Shown: one piece after another, positions 16,343-25,268 of the stretch
Position numbering within the stretch: position 1 is the first letter of the stretch
Layout: every line of letters starts with the position of its first letter
Origin: JALEFZ01 sp039817415
GTDB taxonomy: Bacteria > Bacteroidota > Bacteroidia > J057
Length of the DNA stretch: 47,720 bases
NCBI GenBank assembly: GCA_039817415.1
Contig: JBCBVV010000050.1
Coordinates: 1-47,720 of the forward strand
Direction: 5' to 3'
Notes under the pieces: model-generated
Database searches by the model: none
The model's input: only the letters and a program-made list of their open reading frames with translations
What the model was told of the DNA's origin: nothing
Translations under genes and position numbers: made by a program

Positions 16343-17956
16343 ATGATCCAATCCTACAAAAAGAAGTATGAATTGGCCGATTCATACGATGCCATTATCG
16401 TTGGTTCTGGCCTAGGAAGCCTTACCACCGCTGTTTTCCTCGCCAAGGAGGGAAAAAAGGTCCTTGTTTTAGAGAAACACTATACAGCAGGCGGTTTTAC
16501 CCACGTTTTCAAGCGAAAAGGCTACGAATGGGATGTAGGGATTCACTACATAGGAGAGGTACACCGCCCCAATTCTGTCCTCCGAAAACTCTTCGATTAT
16601 ATCACTGATGCAGAGCTCAAATGGGCCGAGATGGGAGAGGTATATGATCGAATTGTGATTGGAGAAAAAATCTATGATTTCCCCAAAGGCGTGAAGGCCT
16701 GGAAGGAAAAGATGATTGCCTACTTCCCCGAAGAAGAAGAGGCCATTCACCAATATGTCACCATGATCTTTGATGCCAATCGTGCGAGCAGGAATTATCA
16801 TTTGCAAAAGGTCATGCCTAATTTGGTTAGAGCTGTGGCAGGGGACTATATGCGTAAGCCCTATATCAAGTATGCAGGGCGTACTACCCTTGATATACTC
16901 AGCGAGTTGACCGATAACCAAGAACTGATCAAAGTCCTGACCGGACAATATGGAGATTATGGCCTGCCACCCTCTAAATCGAGTTTTGGGATGCATGCCT
17001 CTCTCGTGAGACATTACTTTTCTGGTGGGAACTTCCCAATTGGTGGTTCCAGTCAGATCGTAGAAACCATTGATCCTGTTTTGGAGGAAAATGGAGGAAC
17101 CATTCTCATCAATGCAGGGGTTGAGGAAATATTGGTAGAGAAGGGCAAGGCGGTAGGGGTAAAAATGGAAGATGGGAAAGAGTTCAAAGCTCCGATGGTT
17201 GTAAGTGGTGCTGGCATCATCACAACCTATAAAAATCTTCTAAGCCAAAATGTAGGCTCACGAATCAAATTAGAGGAACAGCTTTCCAAGGTAAATCCCT
17301 CCGTAGCACACATTTCATTATACATTGGATTAAATGGCACACCTGAAGAATTGAAGCTACCCAAGGCCAATTATTGGATATATCCAGGCGATGTCAGTCA
17401 TGATGAGTGCGTAGAGAGATACGTTGAGGATACAGATCAACCCTTTCCAGTTGTATACATTTCCTTCCCCTCAGCCAAAGACCCAGATTGGTCCAATCGC
17501 TATCCAGGAAAAAGTACCATCGACATCATAACCCTGATGCCTTATGAAATATTTGGTCAATGGGATGGTACCAAATGGATGAAAAGGGGCGAAGAATATG
17601 ACAAGCTCAAGGAAAAATATGCTCAAAGATTGTTGGATATCTTGTTCCAATTTGAGCCTCAGGTCAAAGATGCCATTGACCACTACGAATTATCCACTCC
17701 TTTGACGACCAAACACTTCGTCAATTATGAAAAGGGAGAAATCTACGGGCTGGACCACACACCCGACAGATTCAAACTCAAATTCCTTCGTCCCCAAACA
17801 CCGATTAAGAACCTGTATTTAACAGGTCAAGATATTGTAACTGCTGGGATTGGAGGGGCTTTGTTTGCAGGCGTCCTAACTGCCTCTGCTATTACAGGAA
17901 AAAACCTGCTAGACAAGGCCATGCAGGCAAATTTTGAAGAAGAACCGATCTCATAA
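16343..17956 (+). CDS. FAD/NAD(P)-dependent oxidoreductase, RetSat/CrtISO/phytoene-desaturase-like
   Basis: Flavoprotein of the phytoene desaturase superfamily, most like all-trans-retinol 13,14-reductase (RetSat) and carotenoid isomerase. The N-terminal dinucleotide fold reads DAIIVGSGLGSLTTA, with GSGLGS at 21-26. Glu44 is the ribose-binding acid, followed by AGGFTHVFKRKGYEWDVGIHYIG, which is characteristic of the RetSat branch. The C-terminal FAD segment is NLYLTGQDIVTAGIGGALFAGVLTA in form. The length of 537 residues fits. No carotenoid genes are nearby; the neighbours point to lipid metabolism, so the substrate may be another polyunsaturated or isoprenoid lipid. The quinone reductase gene begins 10 bp after its stop, so the two are very likely one operon. 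Confidence 0.88.
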   Translation: MIQSYKKKYELADSYDAIIVGSGLGSLTTAVFLAKEGKKVLVLEKHYTAGGFTHVFKRKGYEWDVGIHYIGEVHRPNSVLRKLFDYITDAELKWAEMGEVYDRIVIGEKIYDFPKGVKAWKEKMIAYFPEEEEAIHQYVTMIFDANRASRNYHLQKVMPNLVRAVAGDYMRKPYIKYAGRTTLDILSELTDNQELIKVLTGQYGDYGLPPSKSSFGMHASLVRHYFSGGNFPIGGSSQIVETIDPVLEENGGTILINAGVEEILVEKGKAVGVKMEDGKEFKAPMVVSGAGIITTYKNLLSQNVGSRIKLEEQLSKVNPSVAHISLYIGLNGTPEELKLPKANYWIYPGDVSHDECVERYVEDTDQPFPVVYISFPSAKDPDWSNRYPGKSTIDIITLMPYEIFGQWDGTKWMKRGEEYDKLKEKYAQRLLDILFQFEPQVKDAIDHYELSTPLTTKHFVNYEKGEIYGLDHTPDRFKLKFLRPQTPIKNLYLTGQDIVTAGIGGALFAGVLTASAITGKNLLDKAMQANFEEEPIS

Positions 17957-17966
17957 CCGAAATAAT

Positions 17967-18944
17967 ATGAAAGCGATCATTTGCAAAAATTGGGGACTTC
18001 CTTCCACACTAACATACATGGATGTTCCTGACCCTGTTCCAGCTGATGATGAAGTCTTGATCAAGGTCCATGCCTGTAGCGTGAACTTCCCTGATACCCT
18101 GATTATTCAAGGGCTTTATCAATTTAAACCAGAATTGCCCTTTTCCCCAGGTTCGGATGTGGCCGGCGTGGTAGAAGCAATAGGGTCGAAAATCAAACAT
18201 GTAAAAGTTGGGGAAGAAGTCATTGGAATGGCCACCTTTGGTGGATTTGCAGAAAAAATTGTAGTCAAAGGACCTACCGTTTTTGCCAAGCCCCAAGGGA
18301 TGAATATGGTCAATGCAGCTTCCTTTCTACTGGCTTATGGAACCTCATACCATGCCTTGAAGGATCGTGCTAGGCTAAAAGAGGGACAAAGCCTTCTCGT
18401 GTTGGGGGCCTCAGGAGGTGTAGGCCTTGCTGCGGTAGAACTTGGCAAGAAAATGGGAGCCAGGGTAATTGCAGCTGCTTCAACCGCCGACAAACTAGCC
18501 CTTTGCAAAGAATATGGAGCAGATGAAGTCATCAACTATACAGAGGAGGACCTCAAGAATAGGGTGAAGGAATTGACCAACAAAAAAGGAGTGGATGTCA
18601 TTTATGATCCGGTTGGAGGCGATTTTAGTGAACCTGCGCTAAGAGCAATCGCCAGAAATGGAAGATACCTGGTTGTAGGATTTGCGGCGGGAGACATTCC
18701 TAAAATTCCACTAAACCTTGCCTTGTTGAAAGAATGCCAGATCGTAGGGGTATTCTGGGGTCAGTTTGCTCAAAAGGACATGATGAAAAACTTCCAGAAT
18801 GTAGCACAGCTCGTTCAATGGTTCATTGGAGGTGAATTGAAACCCCACATTCATGCTACCTATCCTTTGGTAGATGCCCCCAAAGCCTTAGAAGAGGTCA
18901 TGGAGCGCAAAGTCAAAGGGAAAGTTGTCATCACCATGGACTAG
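17967..18944 (+). CDS. Zinc-independent NADPH:quinone oxidoreductase (MDR family)
   Basis: Cytoplasmic medium-chain dehydrogenase/reductase of the quinone-reductase type, 325 residues. The GroES-like N-terminal half is followed by the Rossmann half with GASGGVG at 147-153 and the segment GADEVINYTEEDL typical of this group. VIYDPVGGDFSEPALRAIARNGRYLVVGFAAG follows as in family members, with none of the Zn-ligand cysteines of alcohol dehydrogenases. ATG 17967 is chosen because it starts exactly at the family N-terminus (MKAIICKNWG) and follows the upstream stop by 10 bp; an earlier ATG at 17934 would overlap the previous gene. A short AGGAAAA/TTTTCCT inverted repeat at 18952-18967 may end both this gene and the convergent acyl-CoA carboxylase gene. 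Confidence 0.92.
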   Translation: MKAIICKNWGLPSTLTYMDVPDPVPADDEVLIKVHACSVNFPDTLIIQGLYQFKPELPFSPGSDVAGVVEAIGSKIKHVKVGEEVIGMATFGGFAEKIVVKGPTVFAKPQGMNMVNAASFLLAYGTSYHALKDRARLKEGQSLLVLGASGGVGLAAVELGKKMGARVIAAASTADKLALCKEYGADEVINYTEEDLKNRVKELTNKKGVDVIYDPVGGDFSEPALRAIARNGRYLVVGFAAGDIPKIPLNLALLKECQIVGVFWGQFAQKDMMKNFQNVAQLVQWFIGGELKPHIHATYPLVDAPKALEEVMERKVKGKVVITMD

Positions 18945-18972
18945 GTAGACTAGGAAAAAGTTTTCCTTCTCT

Positions 18973-20565
18973 TTACCAAGCATCAATCATTCTCCCGGAT
19001 CCTCCTTTATAGGTTTCGGGAGAAATACTTTTCAGGGCAGCCATGATCCATTTACGACTATCTCTTGGGTCGATTACTTCATCAAATTCCAACATAGAAG
19101 CTGCTGAAATCGCCTTTCCTCTTTGGTACATCGCAGCCACCAATTGTTTGTACAAGGCCTCTCTTTTAGCTGGATCTTGTTCAGCTTCTAATTCCTTCCG
19201 AAAGCCCAACTGAACGGCTCCCTCAAGCCCCATACCTCCAAACTCTCCTGTCTGCCATGAAACGGTAAAAAATGATTCATGTAAACTCCCCCCCGCCATG
19301 GCCATGGCACCAAGCCCATAGGCCTTTCGCAATACAATCGTCATCATAGGAACCGTCAATGAAGCGCCCACCATAAACATCCTAGAAGAATGTCTGACCA
19401 TGGCAGTTTTTTCTATGTCTGGACCCACCATAAATCCTGGGGCATCACAAAGAGAAAGGATGGGAATGCCAAAGGCATCGCAAAGTTGCATGAATCGACT
19501 GGCTTTATCGGCAGCATCAGAATCGATAGCCCCACCCAAATGTCTGGTACTATTGGCCATTAAGCCAATTGGACGCCCTTCAATTCGAATGAAAGCCGTC
19601 ACCATATTTCTGGCAAAGCCTGCTCTCAATTCTAATACAGAATCCTTGTCCGCCAGCGTATGAATGATCTTCATGACATCATAGCCATACTTTCTGTTTT
19701 CAGGTACAAGTTTTCGTAGCTCTTCCTGAGGATCTGCCTCCCAATCCTTGATATTCCCTTGAAAATAAGAAAGATATTTTCTTGCGGCGTTTACCGCCTC
19801 CGCTTCATCCTTCACCAAGACATCTATGACACCATTTTTGAATTGGACAACACTGGGCCCTATTTGCTTGGGATGAAAATCCCCAAGGCCTCCACCTGCT
19901 ATCATGGCTGGTCCTCCCATACCCAATGAGGTATTCTCCGTAGCAATGACCACATCAGAACAACCCGCGATCGAAGCATTTCCTGCAAAGCAATAGCCCC
20001 CCACAATCGCTATTCTAGGAACCTTTCCACTGAGTCTGGCAAACTCTACAAAGGTAGACAAGTCAAGTCCACCCGTTTGAATAGGATAAAAGTCAACATC
20101 CCCTGGGCGTCCTCCCCCACCCTCTACAAAAAAGACAACAGGTCGCTTGGCCTTAGCTGCAACATGAATCATCCTATCAGTTTTCTTGTGGTTAAAGGCC
20201 CCTTGGGTCCCAGCCAGTACGGTATAATCGTAGCTCAAAATGACACACTGGCTGTCTTCCTCTCCAAAATACCTTTCATTGACCTTCCCCAAGCCTGTGA
20301 TTAAGCCATCTGCAGGAGTCTTTTCTATGAGTTCCTGCTCTGGCTTTCTCCCCCTTTGGGCTGCGACGATCAAGGAACCGTACTCCATAAAATCCCTCCC
20401 TTCACAGAGATCTGCTATGTTTTCTCGGGCTGTTCTTTGCCCTTTGGCATGACGTTTCTCAACCGCTTCTGGACGATTTTCATCATACAAATAGGATTTC
20501 CTTTCGTACAGGTCTATCAAGTCCTGACGATCGATTGAGTCGTTTTGCGAGTTAGTATCAGCCAT
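18973..20565 (-). CDS. Acyl-CoA carboxylase beta (carboxyltransferase) subunit
   Basis: Carboxyltransferase subunit of a biotin-dependent acyl-CoA carboxylase (propionyl-, acetyl- or methylcrotonyl-CoA type, PF01039), 530 residues with both crotonase-fold halves. Visible are the N-terminal half with VEGGGGRPGDVDFYP and GGYCFAGNASIAGCSD, and the C-terminal half with LCDAPGFMVGPDIEK, RKAYGLGAMAMAGGS and GEFGGMGLEGAV. No biotin carboxylase or biotin carrier is encoded in the window, so its partners lie elsewhere. The acyl specificity cannot be read reliably by eye. The patatin gene lies directly upstream on the same strand with a 20-bp gap, implying co-transcription and a link to fatty-acid turnover. 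Confidence 0.92.
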   Translation of the reverse strand: MADTNSQNDSIDRQDLIDLYERKSYLYDENRPEAVEKRHAKGQRTARENIADLCEGRDFMEYGSLIVAAQRGRKPEQELIEKTPADGLITGLGKVNERYFGEEDSQCVILSYDYTVLAGTQGAFNHKKTDRMIHVAAKAKRPVVFFVEGGGGRPGDVDFYPIQTGGLDLSTFVEFARLSGKVPRIAIVGGYCFAGNASIAGCSDVVIATENTSLGMGGPAMIAGGGLGDFHPKQIGPSVVQFKNGVIDVLVKDEAEAVNAARKYLSYFQGNIKDWEADPQEELRKLVPENRKYGYDVMKIIHTLADKDSVLELRAGFARNMVTAFIRIEGRPIGLMANSTRHLGGAIDSDAADKASRFMQLCDAFGIPILSLCDAPGFMVGPDIEKTAMVRHSSRMFMVGASLTVPMMTIVLRKAYGLGAMAMAGGSLHESFFTVSWQTGEFGGMGLEGAVQLGFRKELEAEQDPAKREALYKQLVAAMYQRGKAISAASMLEFDEVIDPRDSRKWIMAALKSISPETYKGGSGRMIDAW

Positions 20566-20585
20566 GTATGCTACCTTCTTTTATG

Positions 20586-21467
20586 CTAAGTGAGATCTTT
20601 CAATTGTGCTCTGGTTGCCATTCTTCCTACTTCCACCAATTCCTCCGCCATGAAGAAGTCAAAAATGGAGCTGGTCTGTTCGGAGATATTGATCAATACA
20701 TCTGGAGGATACAAATCCAATGACAATTCCACCATCCGTTGGGTTGTCAACTCTATTACTTTATTGATCACATCAAAATAGCCCATTTCATTCTGATTCT
20801 TTTCCTCATCCCCTTCCCCTAGCTTTTGCAAATACAAGAGAAAATCCTCCATTCTCTCTTCATAAAGGCTTCTTTTGATGGGTTCTTCTTCTTTCGTAAA
20901 GGGAATGTCGGGCTTGGGTACTTGAGCATTTACATTCACCGCCACCAACTGACTTCCGGCAGGTCGATGGACATGATTGGTGGGGATGTTATTCAAGACT
21001 CCACCATCCACCAATAGCCCATTCTCTGTAGGAACAGGGGTCAGCACGGTAGGTATGGCAATTGAGGAACGAATGGCCTCATACAAGCTCCCCTCTCTAA
21101 ATACCACCTCTTTTCGATTGATGATATCTGCCGCAACTGCCACGTAGGGAATAGCCAATTCCTCAATTTTTTTGTCAGGAATCAATTCCTGAATGGTTCC
21201 AATTACACGGTCCCCCTTTACCAGTCCCTGGCTATTGAAGGTAAAATCAACCAGAGAAAGGACTTTTTGGCGATCAAGGGTATAGAACCAATCTTTCAAT
21301 GTTTGCATTTCCCCAAGTGCATAGATGCCACCAATGAGGCTACCCATAGAAGTACCCGCAATAGAAACAATTTCATGTCCCTGTTCGAGAATCTCTTCAA
21401 TGACCCCAATGTGCGCGAGGCCTCTTGCTCCGCCCCCAGATAATACCAGGGCAATTTGCTTGCTCAT
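20586..21467 (-). CDS. Patatin-like phospholipase (RssA type)
   Basis: Serine lipid acyl hydrolase of the bacterial patatin family (PF01734), 293 residues with no signal peptide. The oxyanion hole GGGARG lies at 11-16, nucleophile Ser40 in GTSMG, and the second dyad residue Asp154 in VDGG. The rest of the core (IPTVLTPVP, NNIPTNHV) matches the short RssA-like subgroup. The C-terminal 100 residues are charged and helical. Such enzymes release fatty acids from phospholipids or other esters. It is the first gene of a probable two-gene unit with the acyl-CoA carboxylase. A Bacteroidota-type -7 box lies 24 bp before its start. Confidence 0.93.
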   Translation of the reverse strand: MSKQIALVLSGGGARGLAHIGVIEEILEQGHEIVSIAGTSMGSLIGGIYALGEMQTLKDWFYTLDRQKVLSLVDFTFNSQGLVKGDRVIGTIQELIPDKKIEELAIPYVAVAADIINRKEVVFREGSLYEAIRSSIAIPTVLTPVPTENGLLVDGGVLNNIPTNHVHRPAGSQLVAVNVNAQVPKPDIPFTKEEEPIKRSLYEERMEDFLLYLQKLGEGDEEKNQNEMGYFDVINKVIELTTQRMVELSLDLYPPDVLINISEQTSSIFDFFMAEELVEVGRMATRAQLKDLT

Positions 21468-21490
21468 GCGTTGTTTGCGTTGATTGGAGG

Positions 21491-21498
21491 CAAAGATA
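21491..21498 (-). promoter_or_regulatory. Candidate Bacteroidota -7 promoter element for patatin operon
   Basis: On the minus strand this reads TATCTTTG, a full match to the TANNTTTG -7 consensus of Bacteroidota housekeeping promoters. It ends 24 bp before the patatin ATG. The -33 box is not a good TTG match, so this is only a candidate. Confidence 0.35.
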
Positions 21499-21653
21499 CA
21501 CTCTAAGGAAGTAGTATACCACGTCTCGAAATATATTATACTTGCTGGACTTAGCCTTCACATAGGCTACTTTTCACTTCTCAGGCAATTGCTTTTTCAG
21601 CTTGTCCTGTCTCCTGCTTTCATGTAATTTGCATCCGCTTATAACTGACTAGC

Positions 21654-23468
21654 ATGAAAAATCCACAAGATACATTAGGCCTTGGTGCTCTTTTGAAGGG
21701 TATTTTCCCTCTGGTTCCAAGGATTCCTTCCATTCTTACTTATGTTAAAACCGCCTTGGCCATAGGAAAAGAAGACAAACTGTCAATTGCCAAGGTTCTT
21801 GAGGAACTTGCTGTAGAACATGCAGATCGTCCCTGCTTGCATTTTGAGGAAATGATGTGGACCTATGGTCAGTTTAACGAAAAGGTCAACCAATACGCCC
21901 ATTACTTTCTTGATCAAGGCGTACAAAAAGGCGATACCGTGGTCGTTTACCTTGAAAACAGACCTGAAATGCTGTTTATCATTGGTGCCATGGCCAAAAT
22001 TGGAGGAGTTGCCTCCTTGATAAACCCCAATCAACGATCCAAAGTTCTGCTCCATAGCATCCATGTAGATCGTGGGAAATACTTTGTTATTGGAGAGGAG
22101 TTGGTTGAGGCTTTTGAGGAAGTAAGGACGGAACTAAAGCTCGATGAGAAGGATACACTCTACTGGCTTAAAGATACGGATGAAACCGCTCGGCCAGAGG
22201 GTTACAAAGACTTCACCGCAGGAACACAATCTTCTTCCACCGATAATCCGGCAAGCAGTCAGGACATCACAGCGGGGGAAAGATTTGCCAATGTATTCAC
22301 CTCTGGAACAACGGGGCTACCCAAAGCTTCGGTTCAGAAAAACCAAAAGTGGCTCAAAACCTATTATTGGTTCGGAAAGGTCAACCTAAACATGACCCAA
22401 GAGGATGTGATGTACATTCCCCTTCCTTTCTTCCATACCAATGCTTTGATCGTTTCCTGGCCTTCTGCACTGGCTGCAGGCGCTTCGGTCGTCATGAGAA
22501 GGAAATTTTCAACCACCAATTTCTGGAAGGATGTCAAGAAATATCGTGTGACGGCCTTTGTCTACATTGGAGAAATATGCCGCTATCTTCTCAATGCCCC
22601 TGAAGTTCCCGAAGAAAAGAACAATAGCGTCAAAATGATGGTGGGAAATGGCCTCCGACCTGATATCTGGCAAGAATTCAAAGAGCGTTTTCAGGTAGAT
22701 CGCATATTCGAATTGTATGGAGGAGCCGATGGAAATGTAGCCTTCACCAATACCCTCAACATAGATTATTGTGTAGGATGGAGTCCCAATGACTTCGCCA
22801 TTGTGGAGTATGACCTGGAGGAAAATGAGCCAGTAAGAGACTCAAACGGAAGATTTAAGCGGGTGAAGAAGGGAGATTCTGGTTTGCTGATCTCTGCCAT
22901 CAACGACAAAACGCCTTTTGATGGTTATGTGAACAAAGAAAAGACCCAAGCCAAAACCTTTAGCGATGTGTTTGAGGACGGAGACCTTTGGTACAATACG
23001 GGGGATTTACTCAGGGATATCGGCTTCAAACATGCCCAATTTGTAGATAGGTTAGGAGATACCTTCCGTTGGAAGGGGGAAAACGTAGCGACTATGGAAG
23101 TGGAAGGCGTAATCAACAGCCTCGATGCGGTCTCAAATTGCTGTGCCTATGGAGTGCATATTCCCCATACGGATGGACGTGCCGGTATGGCTGCCATGAT
23201 GCTGGAAGGAGCGGAAAAAGACTTTGATTTTAAGGGGCTGACAAATCTGCTGAAGAAGGAGTTACCTTCTTATGCGGTTCCTTTGGTCTTACGCATCTCT
23301 TCTGCTTTTGAGATGACCGCCACCCATAAAATCAAGAAGTTTAATCTAAAAAACGAAGGATTGGATTCTCCTGAACAGCTGTATGTATTGCTTCCTAAGG
23401 CAGACACCTACGTCCCATTGACGCCTGAGATTAGGGAGAAAATGGAAAAGGGTGAGTATGCGTTTTAA
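21654..23468 (+). CDS. Long-chain acyl-CoA synthetase (FATP/FadD6-like AMP-forming ligase)
   Basis: AMP-forming ligase that activates fatty acids as CoA thioesters, 604 residues. It has the ATP/AMP motif TSGTTGLPKA at 216-225, the FATP-type segment YIGEICRYLLN, NGLRPDIWQEFKERF, ELYGGADGNVAF, YNTGDLLRD, and DRLGDTFRWKGENVATMEVE near the C-terminal hinge. These are typical of the fatty-acid transport protein/very-long-chain subgroup. A hydrophobic N-terminal stretch suggests membrane association. It is divergent from the patatin operon (186-bp gap), and together these suggest that fatty acids released by the patatin are activated here. A near-consensus TAATTTG lies 24 bp before the start, but no confident promoter can be called. 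Confidence 0.93.
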   Translation: MKNPQDTLGLGALLKGIFPLVPRIPSILTYVKTALAIGKEDKLSIAKVLEELAVEHADRPCLHFEEMMWTYGQFNEKVNQYAHYFLDQGVQKGDTVVVYLENRPEMLFIIGAMAKIGGVASLINPNQRSKVLLHSIHVDRGKYFVIGEELVEAFEEVRTELKLDEKDTLYWLKDTDETARPEGYKDFTAGTQSSSTDNPASSQDITAGERFANVFTSGTTGLPKASVQKNQKWLKTYYWFGKVNLNMTQEDVMYIPLPFFHTNALIVSWPSALAAGASVVMRRKFSTTNFWKDVKKYRVTAFVYIGEICRYLLNAPEVPEEKNNSVKMMVGNGLRPDIWQEFKERFQVDRIFELYGGADGNVAFTNTLNIDYCVGWSPNDFAIVEYDLEENEPVRDSNGRFKRVKKGDSGLLISAINDKTPFDGYVNKEKTQAKTFSDVFEDGDLWYNTGDLLRDIGFKHAQFVDRLGDTFRWKGENVATMEVEGVINSLDAVSNCCAYGVHIPHTDGRAGMAAMMLEGAEKDFDFKGLTNLLKKELPSYAVPLVLRISSAFEMTATHKIKKFNLKNEGLDSPEQLYVLLPKADTYVPLTPEIREKMEKGEYAF

Positions 23469-23510
23469 GGGAATAATTCGCTAGGGCATCCTCATTCTGC
23501 GATAATTCCC
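23469..23510 (+). terminator. Possible terminator or attenuator hairpin
   Basis: GGGAATAATTCGC (from 23469) is nearly complementary to GCGATAATTCCC (ending 23510), with one bulge. It begins right after the acyl-CoA synthetase stop codon. There is no T-run after it, so termination is uncertain and it may only protect the mRNA end. Confidence 0.4.
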
Positions 23511-23555
23511 ATGTGAAGATGCAGAAGGAAGACTGAAAATTACGTACTTGCTCTC

Positions 23556-24344
23556 ATGCTCAAACGCTTCTTCAAACGAAATTCTCATAATGGCTTGTTC
23601 AAAGCTTTGGCTGGATTTGGGAGATCATTGAACCGCCTTTACGAAAACAGAAACCACGACATCTATAGCAATGGCGAATTCCATCTCCTTCAGCGATTAT
23701 CTAAGCTGAATCCCAAGCTCATTATTGATGGAGGAGCGAATAAAGGAGATTGGGCGATACAGGCTGCCACCTGTTTACCTTCCTCCTCAGTCTATGCATT
23801 TGAGCCTGTTGGAGATACCTTCCAAGAATTGAAAGAAAGCGTGAAAGATTATCCTCAGGTTCAGGCGATTGAACTTGGATTTTTCAAGGAAAATGAAGAG
23901 CGAGAAATCAATACTTTTAGTAGCTCCACCCATGCCTCTTTGTATGACATTCAAGGCCTTCACTATTCGCCAGAAGGAAAAAGCACCATTCAATTGGTTT
24001 CAGGAGATTCATGGTTGGAAAAGGAAAAAATAGACGAAGTTGACTTCCTCAAACTGGACATTGAAGGAGCAGAATATGATGCACTTTTGGGATTCGAGCA
24101 GGCCTTTCGACAAAAAAAGATCCGCCTGGTTCAGTTCGAATACGGCTATATCAACATCACTACCAAAAAGTTATTGATTGATTATTACCAGCTTTTTGAG
24201 GAATGGGGATATCAAGTTGGCAAGCTCTTTCCTAAGCAGGTAGAGTTTCGCCCCTATGCTTTCAAATACGAAGATTTTCTGGGACCAAATTACGTTGCGG
24301 TACACCAAGAAGACAAAGAGTTGATCCGTCTTCTTGAAGGCTGA
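23556..24344 (+). CDS. FkbM family SAM-dependent methyltransferase
   Basis: Class I methyltransferase of the FkbM type (PF05050), 262 residues and cytoplasmic. The SAM-binding loop IIDGGANKGDW is at 56-66, and the family's central strand reads VDFLKLDIEGAEYDALLGFE, followed by RLVQFEYGYINI. The tail (GPNYVAVH) also fits the family. FkbM enzymes O-methylate sugars, lipids or polyketides; none of these pathways is next to it, so the substrate is open. The next gene starts 30 bp downstream on the same strand and may share its transcript. Confidence 0.92.
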   Translation: MLKRFFKRNSHNGLFKALAGFGRSLNRLYENRNHDIYSNGEFHLLQRLSKLNPKLIIDGGANKGDWAIQAATCLPSSSVYAFEPVGDTFQELKESVKDYPQVQAIELGFFKENEEREINTFSSSTHASLYDIQGLHYSPEGKSTIQLVSGDSWLEKEKIDEVDFLKLDIEGAEYDALLGFEQAFRQKKIRLVQFEYGYINITTKKLLIDYYQLFEEWGYQVGKLFPKQVEFRPYAFKYEDFLGPNYVAVHQEDKELIRLLEG

Positions 24345-24374
24345 GACAAACTACCTCTTCAACTAAGGTTACCC

Positions 24375-25208
24375 ATGAACAATCACAAACACCTATTTTT
24401 ATTCCTCCTATTGTTTTCACTCGCGTTTATCCTTCCAGCGCAAAGCTTCAAATTGCGTCCCACCATCCAGGAGAATAAAACCTATGGAGTGGATAAGGAA
24501 AGTCATTATTCTGTTAGGATGGAAAGAGATTACGGCGAAGGTGGAGAAAAAGATCAAAATCCATTCTACAAATCTGTATCGAAAGGTTTAAAAACCACTG
24601 TAACAACTTCCTCTTTAGACTCTTTCAAGGTAAATTCCTGGATAGTTCATGTTGAGCGCTTTTTTCAAAGGCAAGAGCTATCAACCCAAAAGCCAGCAGT
24701 CTCCGAACGGGAAATCAAGAATGTTAGGATTTATGGACGCAAGCAAGTTACTCAAAAGCTTTCTGTAGATTCACTTGGCCATTCGTTGAATAAGCCTGAA
24801 GTTTCAAAAGAGGAGGCTGATTTAATCCTTGGTATGATTGTCTTTGAAACCACCCCACATTCAAGGGAATTGTTTGTCGGAGATACCTTACAAAGATGGA
24901 TAAAAAATAGGAATCCTATTAATGGAGAACCCAACCCTATTTTGACCATTTTCACCTTGGAAAAGATTGAAGACGACAAGGCTTTTTTTGATTTAAGCGG
25001 GGTGATAGGGCTTGATCATCAAGAATCTAAAGGTATACTTACGATGACAGGGCATTTGTCGGGTGCATATGTATACGACATCAAGGAGCGCTTGGCGACC
25101 GATTTTTGGAGTAAAATTGATGCGACTTTAACAGCGAAAGCAGGTTCTAGAACATTCAAAGGGAAGTTAATGGCAGACACCAAAACCCATGTCTGGTTGG
25201 CAAATTAG
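24375..25208 (+). CDS. Secreted protein of unknown function
   Basis: I do not recognise this family. It is 277 residues with a clear signal peptide (hydrophobic LFLFLLLFSLAFILPA, probable cleavage before QSFKLRP), so it is exported. The mature part looks beta-rich with alternating charged and hydrophobic residues, no cysteines and no obvious catalytic motif. The middle segment IFTLEKIEDDKAFFDLSG and the end GAYVYDIKERLATDFWSKID resemble lipocalin-like or DUF6263-like envelope proteins of Bacteroidota, a guess only. It may be co-transcribed with the FkbM gene (30-bp gap). A hairpin at 25214 follows it. Confidence 0.7.
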   Translation: MNNHKHLFLFLLLFSLAFILPAQSFKLRPTIQENKTYGVDKESHYSVRMERDYGEGGEKDQNPFYKSVSKGLKTTVTTSSLDSFKVNSWIVHVERFFQRQELSTQKPAVSEREIKNVRIYGRKQVTQKLSVDSLGHSLNKPEVSKEEADLILGMIVFETTPHSRELFVGDTLQRWIKNRNPINGEPNPILTIFTLEKIEDDKAFFDLSGVIGLDHQESKGILTMTGHLSGAYVYDIKERLATDFWSKIDATLTAKAGSRTFKGKLMADTKTHVWLAN

Positions 25209-25213
25209 ATGCG

Positions 25214-25245
25214 AAAAAGAGCTGCTTAATGGCCCAGCCCTTTTC
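25214..25245. terminator. Terminator hairpin between convergent genes
   Basis: AAAGAGCTG (25216-25224) pairs with CAGCCCTTT (25235-25243) with one mismatch, flanked by A and T runs. It sits in the 60-bp gap between the secreted unknown protein and the convergent nuclease-fold protein. Confidence 0.65.
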
Positions 25246-25268
25246 TCCACTATGGACAGTCTTTGGAG

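Noticed and set aside
16469..17014. A 181-residue minus-strand frame within the RetSat-like gene
   Set aside because: The plus-strand frame carries clear FAD motifs over the same bases; the antisense product has no recognisable domain or start context.
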